Origin: Streptosporangiaceae bacterium
Lineage (GTDB): Bacteria > Actinomycetota > Actinomycetes > Streptosporangiales > Streptosporangiaceae
DNA length: 8,628 nucleotides
Assembly (NCBI GenBank): GCA_030042885.1
Contig: JASHYW010000576.1
Location: 1 to 8,628, forward strand
Direction: 5' to 3'
The translations under genes and the position numbers were made by a program. Shown piece after piece: positions 1 through 6,685 of the stretch. How positions within the stretch are numbered: the stretch's first letter is position 1; the number at the start of each line of letters is the position of its first letter. Below the pieces are notes generated by a model. It was given only the letters and a program-made list of their open reading frames with translations, was not told where the DNA came from and ran no database searches.

Positions 1-781
1 GGGTCTTGGGCAGCGGGGTCAGCTCGATGCCCTCCGCCGTGGTGCCCGCGGGCCTGGTGGAGCGCCCGGCCAGCTCGGCCGCCCGCTCGGCGACCGTCTG
101 CTGCCAGGCGGCCCGAGGCACGGCTTCGTCCACGAGCCGCCACTGCACGGCCCTCTTTCCGCCGATGCCCTCGGATTTGGTGGCGAAGTAATCGGCCAGG
201 TCACGGCGGACGTGCCGCTTGTCGGTGACCCGGGTCAGCCCGCCGGTGCCGGGCAGCACGCCGAGCAGGGGCAGTTCGGGCAGGGCCACCGCGGAGGACC
301 TGTCGTCGATGAGCATGATGTGCTCGCAGGCCAGCGCCAGCTCATAGCCGCCGCCGGAGGCGGTCCCGTTCACCGCGGCCAGGTAGGCCTGGCCCGAGCT
401 GGCCGTCGCGTCCTCGATCCCGTTGCGGGTCTCGTTGGTGAACTTGCAGAAGTTCACCTTCCACGGGTGCGGCGAGGCGGCCAGCATGCGGATGTTCGCC
501 CCGGCGCAGAAGACCTTGTCCTTGCCGCTGGTCAGGACGACGGCACGTACCTCAGGATGGGAGAGCCGCAGCCGCTGCACGGCGTCGTAGAGCTCGATGT
601 CGACGCCGAGGTCGTAGGAATTCAGCTTGAGCTCATACCCGGGTACCAGACCGCCCTGCTCGTCCACGTCCATGGTCAGCGTGGCGACCGGCCCGTCGGT
701 GGCGAGCCGCCAGTGCCGGTAGCGCGAGGGATGGACCTGGAAGTCGACCCTGGGCGTGTCGGGAGGATTTTCGTCAGGCAT
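1..781 (-). CDS. boxC: Benzoyl-CoA-dihydrodiol lyase BoxC, N-terminal part (partial, runs off left edge)
   Basis: BoxC belongs to the crotonase superfamily. In the aerobic CoA-dependent benzoate (box) pathway it hydrolytically opens 2,3-epoxybenzoyl-CoA to 3,4-dehydroadipyl-CoA semialdehyde and formate in the cytoplasm. The 260 visible residues are about half of the usual ~550. Recognisable segments are FCAGANIRML (91-100) and GTASGGGYELALAC (139-152), which carry the crotonase oxyanion-hole glycines. BoxC-type blocks also appear: WKVNFCKFTNETRNGIED (107-124) and LPELPLLGVLPGTGGLTRV (168-186). The stretch TDKRHVRRDLADYF follows. These separate it from ordinary enoyl-CoA hydratases. The ATG at 781-779 has a GAAAGG ribosome site at 796-791, 9 bases upstream, and follows the stop of the truncated hydrolase by 22 bases, so the two are probably co-transcribed. 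The open frame continues past base 1 with no stop. Other box genes (boxA, boxB, benzoate-CoA ligase) would be expected outside the window. Confidence 0.93.
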   Translation of the reverse strand, partial: MPDENPPDTPRVDFQVHPSRYRHWRLATDGPVATLTMDVDEQGGLVPGYELKLNSYDLGVDIELYDAVQRLRLSHPEVRAVVLTSGKDKVFCAGANIRMLAASPHPWKVNFCKFTNETRNGIEDATASSGQAYLAAVNGTASGGGYELALACEHIMLIDDRSSAVALPELPLLGVLPGTGGLTRVTDKRHVRRDLADYFATKSEGIGGKRAVQWRLVDEAVPRAAWQQTVAERAAELAGRSTRPAGTTAEGIELTPLPKT

Positions 782-803
782 GAAGGGCCGCCTTTCCCGC
801 GGT

Positions 804-1133
804 CTAGCTCTGCAGCAGGACGTGGTAGCCGCGCTCGGCCAGAAGCTGGGCCTCAAGCAGGCTGAACGGAAGGCCCCTGCCATAAGGGCAGCGCACCAGC
901 ACGGTCGCGGCTGGACGGCCGGTGATGGGCAGATAGTGGTCGGCCAGCAGCGTGGTGCCGTCCGACATGGGTACTCGGAGACCACGTTCGACCGCGACGT
1001 AGTTGGTCCGCGGCGGGAGTGACCAGGCTCGTTGCAGCGCCGCGCTGACCGCGGTCGCACCCCGGCCCAGCGGGCGCGGCGCCGCGGCGCGGCCCTGGGC
1101 GTCTGAGGCCTTGCGGCGGGGACCCGTCAGCAT
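804..1133 (-). pseudogene. CocE/NonD (peptidase S15-type) hydrolase, truncated N-terminal remnant
   Basis: The 109-residue product resembles the start of CocE/NonD family alpha/beta hydrolases, which cleave acyl-ester or amide bonds and are usually 500-600 residues. Visible family features are VPMSDGTTLLADHYLP (54-69), the strand ATVLVRCPYGRG (76-87) and LLAERGYHVLLQS (97-109). This stops just where the family continues with its conserved D/S-x-RG-x-GGS segment. The catalytic Ser/Asp/His all lie further on and are missing, so it cannot be an active hydrolase. The chosen ATG (1133-1131) has an AGAAAGGA ribosome site about 7 bases upstream; a longer frame to 1289 has no such support and reads poorly. 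After the TAG, another frame reads L-D-R-G-K-G-G, reminiscent of the lost RG-x-GG motif, then the boxC ATG follows at once. The remnant retains the promoter and ribosome site and may now act as a leader cistron for boxC. Confidence 0.7.
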
Positions 1134-1325
1134 CACGGTGTCCTTTCTGCGATCCGGTGGGGTACGTACCCGCCGCGGGCCGGCCCGATTACTCAACAAA
1201 AGAATCTGATTCCGGCACTTCTTTGTAGCGCTTACGCCGCCGCGACCGCCGACGATTCCCTGGCCGGCATGACAAGCGCAGCGTATCAATCCAGGCTGAC
1301 GGCTGGCTTACGCTGCCGACGGCCG
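1134..1325 (-). promoter_or_regulatory. Control region upstream of hydrolase remnant/boxC with two palindromes
   Basis: This 192-base gap separates the stop of the membrane-protein gene from the hydrolase-remnant start. It holds two perfect inverted repeats: GGGTACGTACCC at 1160-1171, ending 27 bases before the start codon, and GAATC-T-GATTC at 1202-1212. Around 1190-1235 the base composition drops noticeably below that of the flanks. I could not fix a convincing -35/-10 pair. The placement suits operator sites for a regulator such as a TetR- or GntR-type protein, but none is encoded in the window, so this is inference. Confidence 0.4.
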
Positions 1326-2861
1326 CTAGGCCGGGCCGGCGCCCGGCCCTAGCGCATCATCGGACGGGTCGTCGCTGCCGAATTCCTCGTAGCTATCGAA
1401 TTCGCCGTCGTCGGGGAAGCCATCGCTGTCGAAGTCGTCGCCGGAGTCGTCGTCATCGGATTCGCCGTCACGTGCCGCTGGCTGGGCGCCCACGTCAAAG
1501 GGGCCGGACCGGGCGACGTGCCATTGCTCAATTCCGGTATCGGCGCCCGCCCCGGAACCGGAACCTGGTCCGGCGGTGAAACGGCCCGCTACCGGGCTGG
1601 ATGCCTGCGGGGTCAACAGCATCCACGCGCACGAGACCATCAGCGCGCCCACGAACGCGCAGTAGATCCAGAACGCCGGCGTGAGGCCGGAACTGATCGT
1701 CAGCCCGAGCTGCGAAGCCTGCGCGGGCGAGAACCCGAACTGGGCCGGCGAGACAGGCTCGCTGGCCTGGACGAGGGCCGAGATGGCCTGGGCTGCCATC
1801 GGGATGGTCGCGCCGGCCAGCAGGACCGCGCCGTGGCGGATCGGGCGCCACAGAGCGGCCGCGACCACCACCGCGGCCAGCGCGACCATCACGGCGACAT
1901 CCCCGGCGATCACCAGTCCTGGGTTCGCGAAGGCGTTACCTGCCGTCAGGGACAGCGTCTGCCCGGCCGCGGTCCGCAGCGTGAAGCTGTCCCAGGCCGG
2001 GGCGAACGCGACGGCCGCGCCGAGCCCGGCGAGCACCAGAAGTACGACCGGGCCCAGTTCTGAGCCGCGGGGCCTGCACAGCGGGCTCGCGTACCCGGTG
2101 GTGCGGGCAGGCCTGAGCCAGAACGCCACCGCCGATCCCGCGGCGCAGGCGAGCCAGCCGAGCAGGCTGAGCACCAGGCCCGCGCCTGCCGGGGCGCCCC
2201 CGGTGATCGCCGTGGCGGCGTCGGCGAAGAACAGCCCGAACGTGACGATGCTCACTCCGGTCGCCAGCAGCGCGCCCATCCGCTGGCGAGTGCCGCCAAG
2301 CGGGATGAGGACGGCACTCGCGCTCCAGGCGGCCAGGTAGATCACATGAGCGACCAGGTTGTAAGGCTGCTGGGCCAGGCTTGATCCGCCGAGATAGGCC
2401 GGGAACAGCCCGGCTACTCCCAGCGCGACACCCACAGCCAGCAGGACGTCGGCGATGACGGCACCGCTCCTCGCGCCGAGCGCCCGGGAAAGACCCTGGC
2501 CGGCGGCGGTCATGCGCGCTCCGGGGGCACCAGCGTTCCGGCCGACAGGGCCGATGGTGCCCGGCGTCTCCATGCTCACGAAACGGGCCCACGCAGCGGA
2601 CCAGCCCTCCGGAGTGTCCGGCCACGACTCCAGCGGCTTCGACCGGGACGTTCCGACGACCCAGATCCCGTAATAGTCGCGGCCCCGTCCTATTTCGTAC
2701 GTCGCACCCCGGTACGCGATGGTCACTGAGTCAAACACCGATCCGAGCCCTTCCTGCCACTGCTGAGCGCACCCGTAGTGTCCTGTATAACAATCTAGGA
2801 AGCCGGCCTGGAAGTCGGCTGAGCAGTCCCTGCAGCGTTCCTGACTCTTCATCCACGGCAC
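1326..2861 (-). CDS. Multi-pass membrane protein with Cys-rich N-terminal module and acidic C-terminal tail, unknown function
   Basis: I do not recognise a named family. From the GTG at 2861 the product has 511 residues. The N-terminus has cysteines at 10, 13, 24 and 31 with His28 (C-x2-C-x10-C-x6-C), possibly metal binding. A Tyr/Trp-rich soluble module follows at about 50-98 (YRGATYEIG ... YYGIWVVG ... WPDTPEGWSAAWARF). Eight hydrophobic helices are visible at roughly 134-156, 169-189, 195-220, 226-249, 269-291, 316-338, 343-365 and 394-417. After a Gly/Ser linker, the tail at 465-502 is extremely rich in Asp and Glu. The GTG is preferred because GGGAG lies 6 bases upstream. The ATG at 2852 is the alternative and gives 508 residues. 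Codons upstream of 2861 read as Arg/Pro-rich non-coding sequence. The gene stands alone and diverges from the epimerase remnant. Its precise role is unknown. Confidence 0.8.
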   Translation of the reverse strand: MPWMKSQERCRDCSADFQAGFLDCYTGHYGCAQQWQEGLGSVFDSVTIAYRGATYEIGRGRDYYGIWVVGTSRSKPLESWPDTPEGWSAAWARFVSMETPGTIGPVGRNAGAPGARMTAAGQGLSRALGARSGAVIADVLLAVGVALGVAGLFPAYLGGSSLAQQPYNLVAHVIYLAAWSASAVLIPLGGTRQRMGALLATGVSIVTFGLFFADAATAITGGAPAGAGLVLSLLGWLACAAGSAVAFWLRPARTTGYASPLCRPRGSELGPVVLLVLAGLGAAVAFAPAWDSFTLRTAAGQTLSLTAGNAFANPGLVIAGDVAVMVALAAVVVAAALWRPIRHGAVLLAGATIPMAAQAISALVQASEPVSPAQFGFSPAQASQLGLTISSGLTPAFWIYCAFVGALMVSCAWMLLTPQASSPVAGRFTAGPGSGSGAGADTGIEQWHVARSGPFDVGAQPAARDGESDDDDSGDDFDSDGFPDDGEFDSYEEFGSDDPSDDALGPGAGPA

Positions 2862-2867
2862 ATGTTG

Positions 2868-2872
2868 CTCCC
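2868..2872 (-). promoter_or_regulatory. Ribosome binding site selecting the GTG start of the membrane protein
   Basis: On the minus strand GGGAG at 2872-2868 sits 6 bases before the GTG at 2861-2859 but 15 bases before the next in-frame ATG at 2852. The spacing favours the GTG. Confidence 0.5.
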
Positions 2873-2991
2873 GCGGACGGGCCAGCCGAGCTGGTCTACG
2901 CGCTGGGCTGAGGCCTGTTCGCCTCCGCCGTCCTTCGCCAGCCGTGAACCCGGGCCGCGTATCTGTGCCGCGGCGTGCTGAACTGTAGGTC

Positions 2992-3305
2992 ATGGACATT
3001 CTCGTGCTCGGCGGGACGGCGTGGCTCGGACGTGAGGTGTCCCGGCAGGCGATCGAGCGCGGTCATGCCGTGACCTGCCTAGCCAGGGGCGAGACCGGCA
3101 CTGTCGTGCCTGGCGCGGTGCTGGTGGCCGTCGACCGGCGCGAGGACGGAGCCTACGACCGGGTGCGTGAGCGTGACTGGGATGTGGTGATGGAGGTGTC
3201 GTGGCAGCCGGGGCTGGTCCGCGGGGCGCTGGCGGCCCTGGGCGTGACCTGAGCGCCGGGCGAGAGCGCGAGCTGCTCGCCGCGCTCACCCCGGCCTCAG
3301 GATGA
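2992..3305 (+). pseudogene. NAD-dependent epimerase/dehydratase (extended SDR), internally deleted remnant
   Basis: The open frame 2992-3252 encodes 86 residues that begin like an atypical extended SDR protein. A Rossmann GGTAWLG motif is at residues 7-13, followed by [19 protein letters not shown] and by [21 protein letters not shown] (64-84). It then stops at a TGA. Intact relatives are about 300-330 residues, so the catalytic YxxxK and substrate part are absent. In the next frame, starting near 3249, the sequence reads [18 protein letters not shown] and ends at TGA 3303-3305. This looks like the normal C-terminus of the same family (a G-L-S-x-x-x-E-R-E-L-L-A-A-L type ending). The simplest reading is one internal deletion of about 200 codons that joined the two ends out of frame near 3245-3250. 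It lies just upstream of the DUF488 gene in the same direction. The product is not expected to be active. Confidence 0.75.
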
Positions 3306-3330
3306 GGCCCGCGCCACGGTCGGCGTCGAG

Positions 3331-3864
3331 ATGCTGCTGACCTTCGGGCACGGAACCGCCTCGGCCGAGCAGATAACCGAGCTGCTCCGGGGCGCCGGGG
3401 TGACGGGATTGGTCGACGTCAGGACCGCCCCGGGCAGCCGCCGTCATCCGCACGTGGCGCGCGCCGAGCTCGAGCGCTGGCTGCCGGAAGCCGGAATCTG
3501 TTACCGCTGGGACAAGCGCCTGGGCGGTTTCCGCAGGCCCGCGCCGGACTCACCGGACGTGGCCTGGCGGGAGGACATGTTCCGCGGTTACGCCGGGCAC
3601 ATGCGGACCGCCGATTTCCTCGCCGCGGTGGACGAGGTGCTCGCCCAGGCCAGCACGCAGGTCACGACCGTGATGTGCGCCGAGAGCCTGTGGTGGCGCT
3701 GTCACCGGCGGCTGCTCGCCGATTTCGCCTGCGCGGCGCGCGGCGTGCCCGTCCGTCACCTCATGCACGACGGCCGCCTGGAGGAGCACCGCCTCTCCCC
3801 CGGCCTGCGGCTGCGCGACGACGGCCTGCTCGTCTACGACGCGGGCCAGCCGCAGCTGCTGTAG
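3331..3864 (+). CDS. DUF488 domain-containing protein
   Basis: This 177-residue protein matches the DUF488 family, small cytoplasmic proteins of unresolved biochemical role. Visible hallmarks are TFGHGTAS near the N-terminus (4-11), LVDVRTAPGSRRHPH (27-41), YRWDKRLGGFRRP (58-70), RGYAGHM (85-91), MCAES (115-119) and WWRCHRRLLADF (121-132). The Cys116-Ala-Glu and Cys125-His-Arg-Arg pair is the conserved, possibly catalytic or metal-binding core. Length is normal for the family, so the gene appears intact. The ATG at 3331 begins directly with the conserved strand, but the ribosome site before it is weak. It lies 25 bases after the end of the epimerase remnant and probably shared its promoter; translation may once have been coupled. 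It converges with apbE across 67 bases. Confidence 0.88.
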   Translation: MLLTFGHGTASAEQITELLRGAGVTGLVDVRTAPGSRRHPHVARAELERWLPEAGICYRWDKRLGGFRRPAPDSPDVAWREDMFRGYAGHMRTADFLAAVDEVLAQASTQVTTVMCAESLWWRCHRRLLADFACAARGVPVRHLMHDGRLEEHRLSPGLRLRDDGLLVYDAGQPQLL

Positions 3865-3898
3865 CAGCCGTGCTCGTGCCGACGCCTGACCGGAATGC

Positions 3899-3919
3899 GC
3901 GGCCGAGGCCTGCGGCCGC
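3899..3919. terminator. GC hairpin between convergent genes, candidate bidirectional terminator
   Basis: A perfect 7-bp inverted repeat, GCGGCCG (3899-3905) and CGGCCGC (3913-3919), encloses a 7-base loop. It sits midway between the stops of the DUF488 gene and apbE. There is no T-run on either side, which is common for actinomycete terminators, so its function is inferred from position and stem strength only. Confidence 0.4.
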
Positions 3920-3931
3920 TGAGGGACGGAG

Positions 3932-4690
3932 TCAGCCGAGGTAGGCCGGGAACCCGGTGGTCTGCCAGGTTCCGCCGTCAGGGGTGATCGCGAACGCCTC
4001 GTATCCGTCCAGGCTCTCCACCCAGTCCCGGGATCCGGGCCCCATCGCGAAGGCCGCCGTGGCATAGGCGTCCGCCGCAGCCAGCCGCGCGCCGACCACG
4101 GTGACGCTGGCCAGGCCGGTAGCCGGCTGGCCGGTGTGCGGGTTGATGATGTGCGGCCCGCGCTCAGCGACGCCGGAAGTGGCGACCGCGAAGTCCCGCC
4201 CGGCGACCACCAGGGCCAGGGAGCCCGGCCGCAGCGGGTCGGCGATGCCCACCCGCCAGGGCTGGCCCGGGCCGTGATCGCCGACGCACTGGATATCCCC
4301 GCCGCCGTTGACGCTATGCTCAGCTGAGCCCGAGGCGGTCAGCATCGAAGCGGCCCACTCGATGGCCCAGCCCTTGACGTACCCCGACGGGTCGAACCGT
4401 CCGCCGGGCCTGGTGGTGAAGTAGCCGCCGCTCAGCGCGCTGATCTCGGCGCACGCGGCCATCACCTCGGCCAGTTCGGGCGCGCAGTCAGCCAGCGTGA
4501 CCGATCCGCGGCCGAAGCGGTTCACGTCGCTGTCGTCCCGGTACGGCGAGAACGTGGCGTCGACCCAGTGCAGCCAGCACACCGCGCCCTTCAGGGCCGG
4601 GCCGGCCCAGGCCGGGATGTCGAAGGACACCACGGTGCCCATCACCTGCTCGGCGTGCCGGAGCCTGCCGGGCCGGGTGCCGCTCGTCAT
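3932..4690 (-). CDS. apbE: FAD:protein FMN transferase (ApbE family)
   Basis: ApbE enzymes transfer the FMN moiety of FAD to a Ser/Thr of target proteins using Mg2+. This 252-residue product shows the family order: VMGTVVSFD (16-24), FSPYRDDSDVNRF (47-59), FDPSGYVKGWAIE (99-111, equivalent to the D-x-G-G-x-x-K-G segment), VNGGGDI (127-133), TSGVAERGPHIINPHTGQPATG (171-192) and ADAYATAAFAMG (206-217). The last holds the D-x3-T metal-binding pair Asp207/Thr211. HIIN replaces the more usual HIID. No signal peptide or lipobox is visible and the protein is shorter than the lipoprotein forms (about 330 residues), so it is probably cytoplasmic. Its ATG lies 7 bases after the stop of the FMN-binding gene, so they form one transcript. 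The target is evidently that neighbour. The family call is firm; the cellular location is inference. Confidence 0.94.
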   Translation of the reverse strand: MTSGTRPGRLRHAEQVMGTVVSFDIPAWAGPALKGAVCWLHWVDATFSPYRDDSDVNRFGRGSVTLADCAPELAEVMAACAEISALSGGYFTTRPGGRFDPSGYVKGWAIEWAASMLTASGSAEHSVNGGGDIQCVGDHGPGQPWRVGIADPLRPGSLALVVAGRDFAVATSGVAERGPHIINPHTGQPATGLASVTVVGARLAAADAYATAAFAMGPGSRDWVESLDGYEAFAITPDGGTWQTTGFPAYLG

Positions 4691-4697
4691 CGCCAGG

Positions 4698-5153
4698 TCA
4701 GATGCCCTGGTCCAGCGCGCTCTGCAGCGACCGGATGTAGCCCGCGCTGGTGTAGCTGGCGCCGGACACGGCGTCGATCTTGGCGCTCTGCGCCTTCAGC
4801 GTCTCGCTGATCAGCTCAGGGAAGGCGAACTGGCCGATCTGGATGTCGTGGATGGTGCTGGTCGGCTGCTGCAGGACCGCGACCTTGATGATCTGGTTGT
4901 TCCGCACGATCAGCTGGACCTGCACCGGGCCGTACACAGTGTTGGCCACCTGGCCGGTGAACGCGGTCTCACCTGCGGGCAGGTTGGCGGCCTGGCTTCC
5001 CGTCGGGAACTCTCCTGGCACGGACGACGAGGACGAGCCGCCGCTCGTTCCGCTGGTCGCCGCCGCGGACAGGGACGGGGCATGCGACTTGAACGACAGC
5101 AAGGCCACCAGGCCGGCGATGGTTCCGGTGACGGCGAGGACTACCCGGCGCAT
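4698..5153 (-). CDS. Membrane-anchored FMN-binding domain protein
   Basis: The 151-residue product has an N-terminal hydrophobic segment (4-20, after MRR) that acts as a signal anchor or signal peptide. A Ser/Gly-rich linker follows (29-52), then an FMN_bind domain (about 61-150). The signature is DAVSGASYTSAGYIRSLQSAL (127-147), where ApbE attaches FMN by a phosphoester bond. The attachment position normally occupied by Thr in SGAT is Ser133 here, with Thr135 and Ser136 close by. The domain probably lies outside the membrane and accepts electrons from the upstream reductase. The ATG (5153) is 17 bases after the reductase stop; GAGGGGAG in that gap is a strong ribosome site, though about 11 bases from the ATG. 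apbE follows immediately. The final electron acceptor is not evident from the sequence. Confidence 0.92.
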   Translation of the reverse strand: MRRVVLAVTGTIAGLVALLSFKSHAPSLSAAATSGTSGGSSSSSVPGEFPTGSQAANLPAGETAFTGQVANTVYGPVQVQLIVRNNQIIKVAVLQQPTSTIHDIQIGQFAFPELISETLKAQSAKIDAVSGASYTSAGYIRSLQSALDQGI

Positions 5154-5170
5154 GTCGCGGATCGCTCCCC

Positions 5171-6685
5171 TCAGAACTCGAACGACTCGAAGTGGATCTG
5201 CCGCCGCGGCACCCCGGCGGCGCGCAGCGCCTCGACCGCGGCCGAGATCATGCCGGGCGGCCCGCACACGTAGGCCTCCTGCTGCTCCAGCCCGGGCACC
5301 AGCGAGTGCAGCATCTTCGGCGACAGCGGATCGCCGCCGATCTCGGCCCGCGAGCCGACCAGGTAGTACACGGTCGCGGCGCGAGCCGCGGCGATGGCGT
5401 CGAGTTCCTCGCGGAACACGATGTCCTGCTCGCTGCTGGCCCGGTAGATCAGGGTGACCGGACCGGGCAACTTGGAGAACATGGCCCGCAGCGGGGTGAT
5501 GCCCACCCCGCCGGCCAGCAGCAGCACGCCGCGGGGCGACCGCCCGGCGGTGAACGCGCCGTAGGGCCCCTCCGCGATGACCCGAGTGCCCGGCCGCAGC
5601 CGGGACAGCGCCTGGCTGTGGTCGCCGATGTCCTTCGCCGTGATCCGCAGGACGTCGGTGCCCGGTGCGGCGGACAGCGAGTACGGGTGCGAGGACCACC
5701 ACAGCGACCTGGTCAGGAACCGCCAGCGGAAGAACTGCCCGGGCTCGGCGGCCAGCTCGTCCAGGTGCTTCCCGCCGATGTAGACCGAGACGACGCCGGG
5801 CCCCTCGCTCTTCACCCCGATGACCGTGTACTCATGCCGGGCGAATGCGCGCAACGGCACCGCGACCCGGTACCACAGCACCAGGACCGCCACCGTCAGG
5901 TACATGGCGGACCACCAGAACCGTGCCGCCAGGTTGTTGATGAAGGACTGGCCGACGGCGAACTGGTGGCTGAACGCCAGCGCGATGGCCAGGTAGGTGT
6001 ACAGGTGCAGGTAGTACCACGTCTCGTAGCGCACCCGCCGCCGCACGGCTCGCATCGAGATGATGCCGACCCCGAGGAGCAGGAAGCCCGCCACGGTCGC
6101 CATCAGCACATCTGGGTACTGGGTCAGCAGGGTGGCGGTCTCGCTCACCACGGTGGTGTGCGCCTCGAGCGCGTAGCCCCACACGATGAGCAGGCCGTGC
6201 GCGACGACCAGGCTGACGATGTACCTGCCGCCCATCGCGTGCCATCGGGCCAGCTGGTCGGTGCCGATGCCGCGCTCCAGCGGCGGCAGCCGGGCCATCA
6301 GCGCGACCAGGACCACCACGCCGTAGCCGGCGAGCAGCCCGAGGATCTCCCCGGCCCCGGTCAGCCAGCCGCCGAGCCCGCTGACGTCGGGGGTGCTGTA
6401 CCACCACAGGGCAATGACGGCGGCCGCTCCCAGGGCGATCACGGTCAGCACGCCACGCGCGCTGATCCGCTCATAGTCTTTTTTATCCGGAACGGACGGT
6501 GGTCCTACTCGTCCTCGAGGCGAGGGGCCCTGGTGCGGAACGCCTTGGTCCCGCGGACTGCGCGGGTCCCGGGGGGCGACTGGATTGCGGCCGCCTCCTG
6601 GACCCCGCATCTCCTGCCGCGGCCCGGGGTACGCCTCAGCTCCGGCATGACGAGCCGGAACGGACTGCCTGGTCGGGCTGGTCAC
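5171..6685 (-). CDS. Ferric-reductase-like transmembrane NAD(P)H:flavin oxidoreductase
   Basis: The 504-residue protein combines a haem-binding membrane domain with a cytoplasmic FAD/NAD(P)H reductase module. Residues 1-70 form a Pro/Arg/Gly-rich tail. Six helices lie at about 77-95, 112-131, 151-170, 192-211, 224-244 and 257-277. Haem-ligand candidates are His149/His163 and His227/His240. The reductase part has HPYSLSAAP (333-341, FAD), EGPYGAF (372-378), LLLAGGVGITPLRAM (388-402, nucleotide binding), VCGPPGM (473-479) and an aromatic end, FESFEF. It likely passes electrons from NAD(P)H via FAD and two b haems to the FMN protein encoded next. The GTG start at 6685 is supported by GAGGGGAAGG at 6699-6690, 4 bases upstream. 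It is the first gene of the operon. It could be called ferredoxin reductase-like or cytochrome b/ferric reductase; the true electron acceptor is unknown. Confidence 0.92.
   Translation of the reverse strand: MTSPTRQSVPARHAGAEAYPGPRQEMRGPGGGRNPVAPRDPRSPRDQGVPHQGPSPRGRVGPPSVPDKKDYERISARGVLTVIALGAAAVIALWWYSTPDVSGLGGWLTGAGEILGLLAGYGVVVLVALMARLPPLERGIGTDQLARWHAMGGRYIVSLVVAHGLLIVWGYALEAHTTVVSETATLLTQYPDVLMATVAGFLLLGVGIISMRAVRRRVRYETWYYLHLYTYLAIALAFSHQFAVGQSFINNLAARFWWSAMYLTVAVLVLWYRVAVPLRAFARHEYTVIGVKSEGPGVVSVYIGGKHLDELAAEPGQFFRWRFLTRSLWWSSHPYSLSAAPGTDVLRITAKDIGDHSQALSRLRPGTRVIAEGPYGAFTAGRSPRGVLLLAGGVGITPLRAMFSKLPGPVTLIYRASSEQDIVFREELDAIAAARAATVYYLVGSRAEIGGDPLSPKMLHSLVPGLEQQEAYVCGPPGMISAAVEALRAAGVPRRQIHFESFEF

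Noticed and set aside
212..865. A 217-codon plus-strand frame opposite boxC
   Set aside because: The minus strand gives an unambiguous BoxC sequence; the plus-strand product matches no family pattern.
1134..1289. N-terminal extension of the hydrolase remnant to 1289
   Set aside because: There is no ribosome site, no family similarity upstream of residue MLTGPRR, and a good ribosome site precedes 1133.
2862..2999. N-terminal extension of the membrane protein to 2999
   Set aside because: It would overlap the epimerase start, and its Arg/Pro-rich translation lacks pattern; a well-spaced ribosome site favours 2861.
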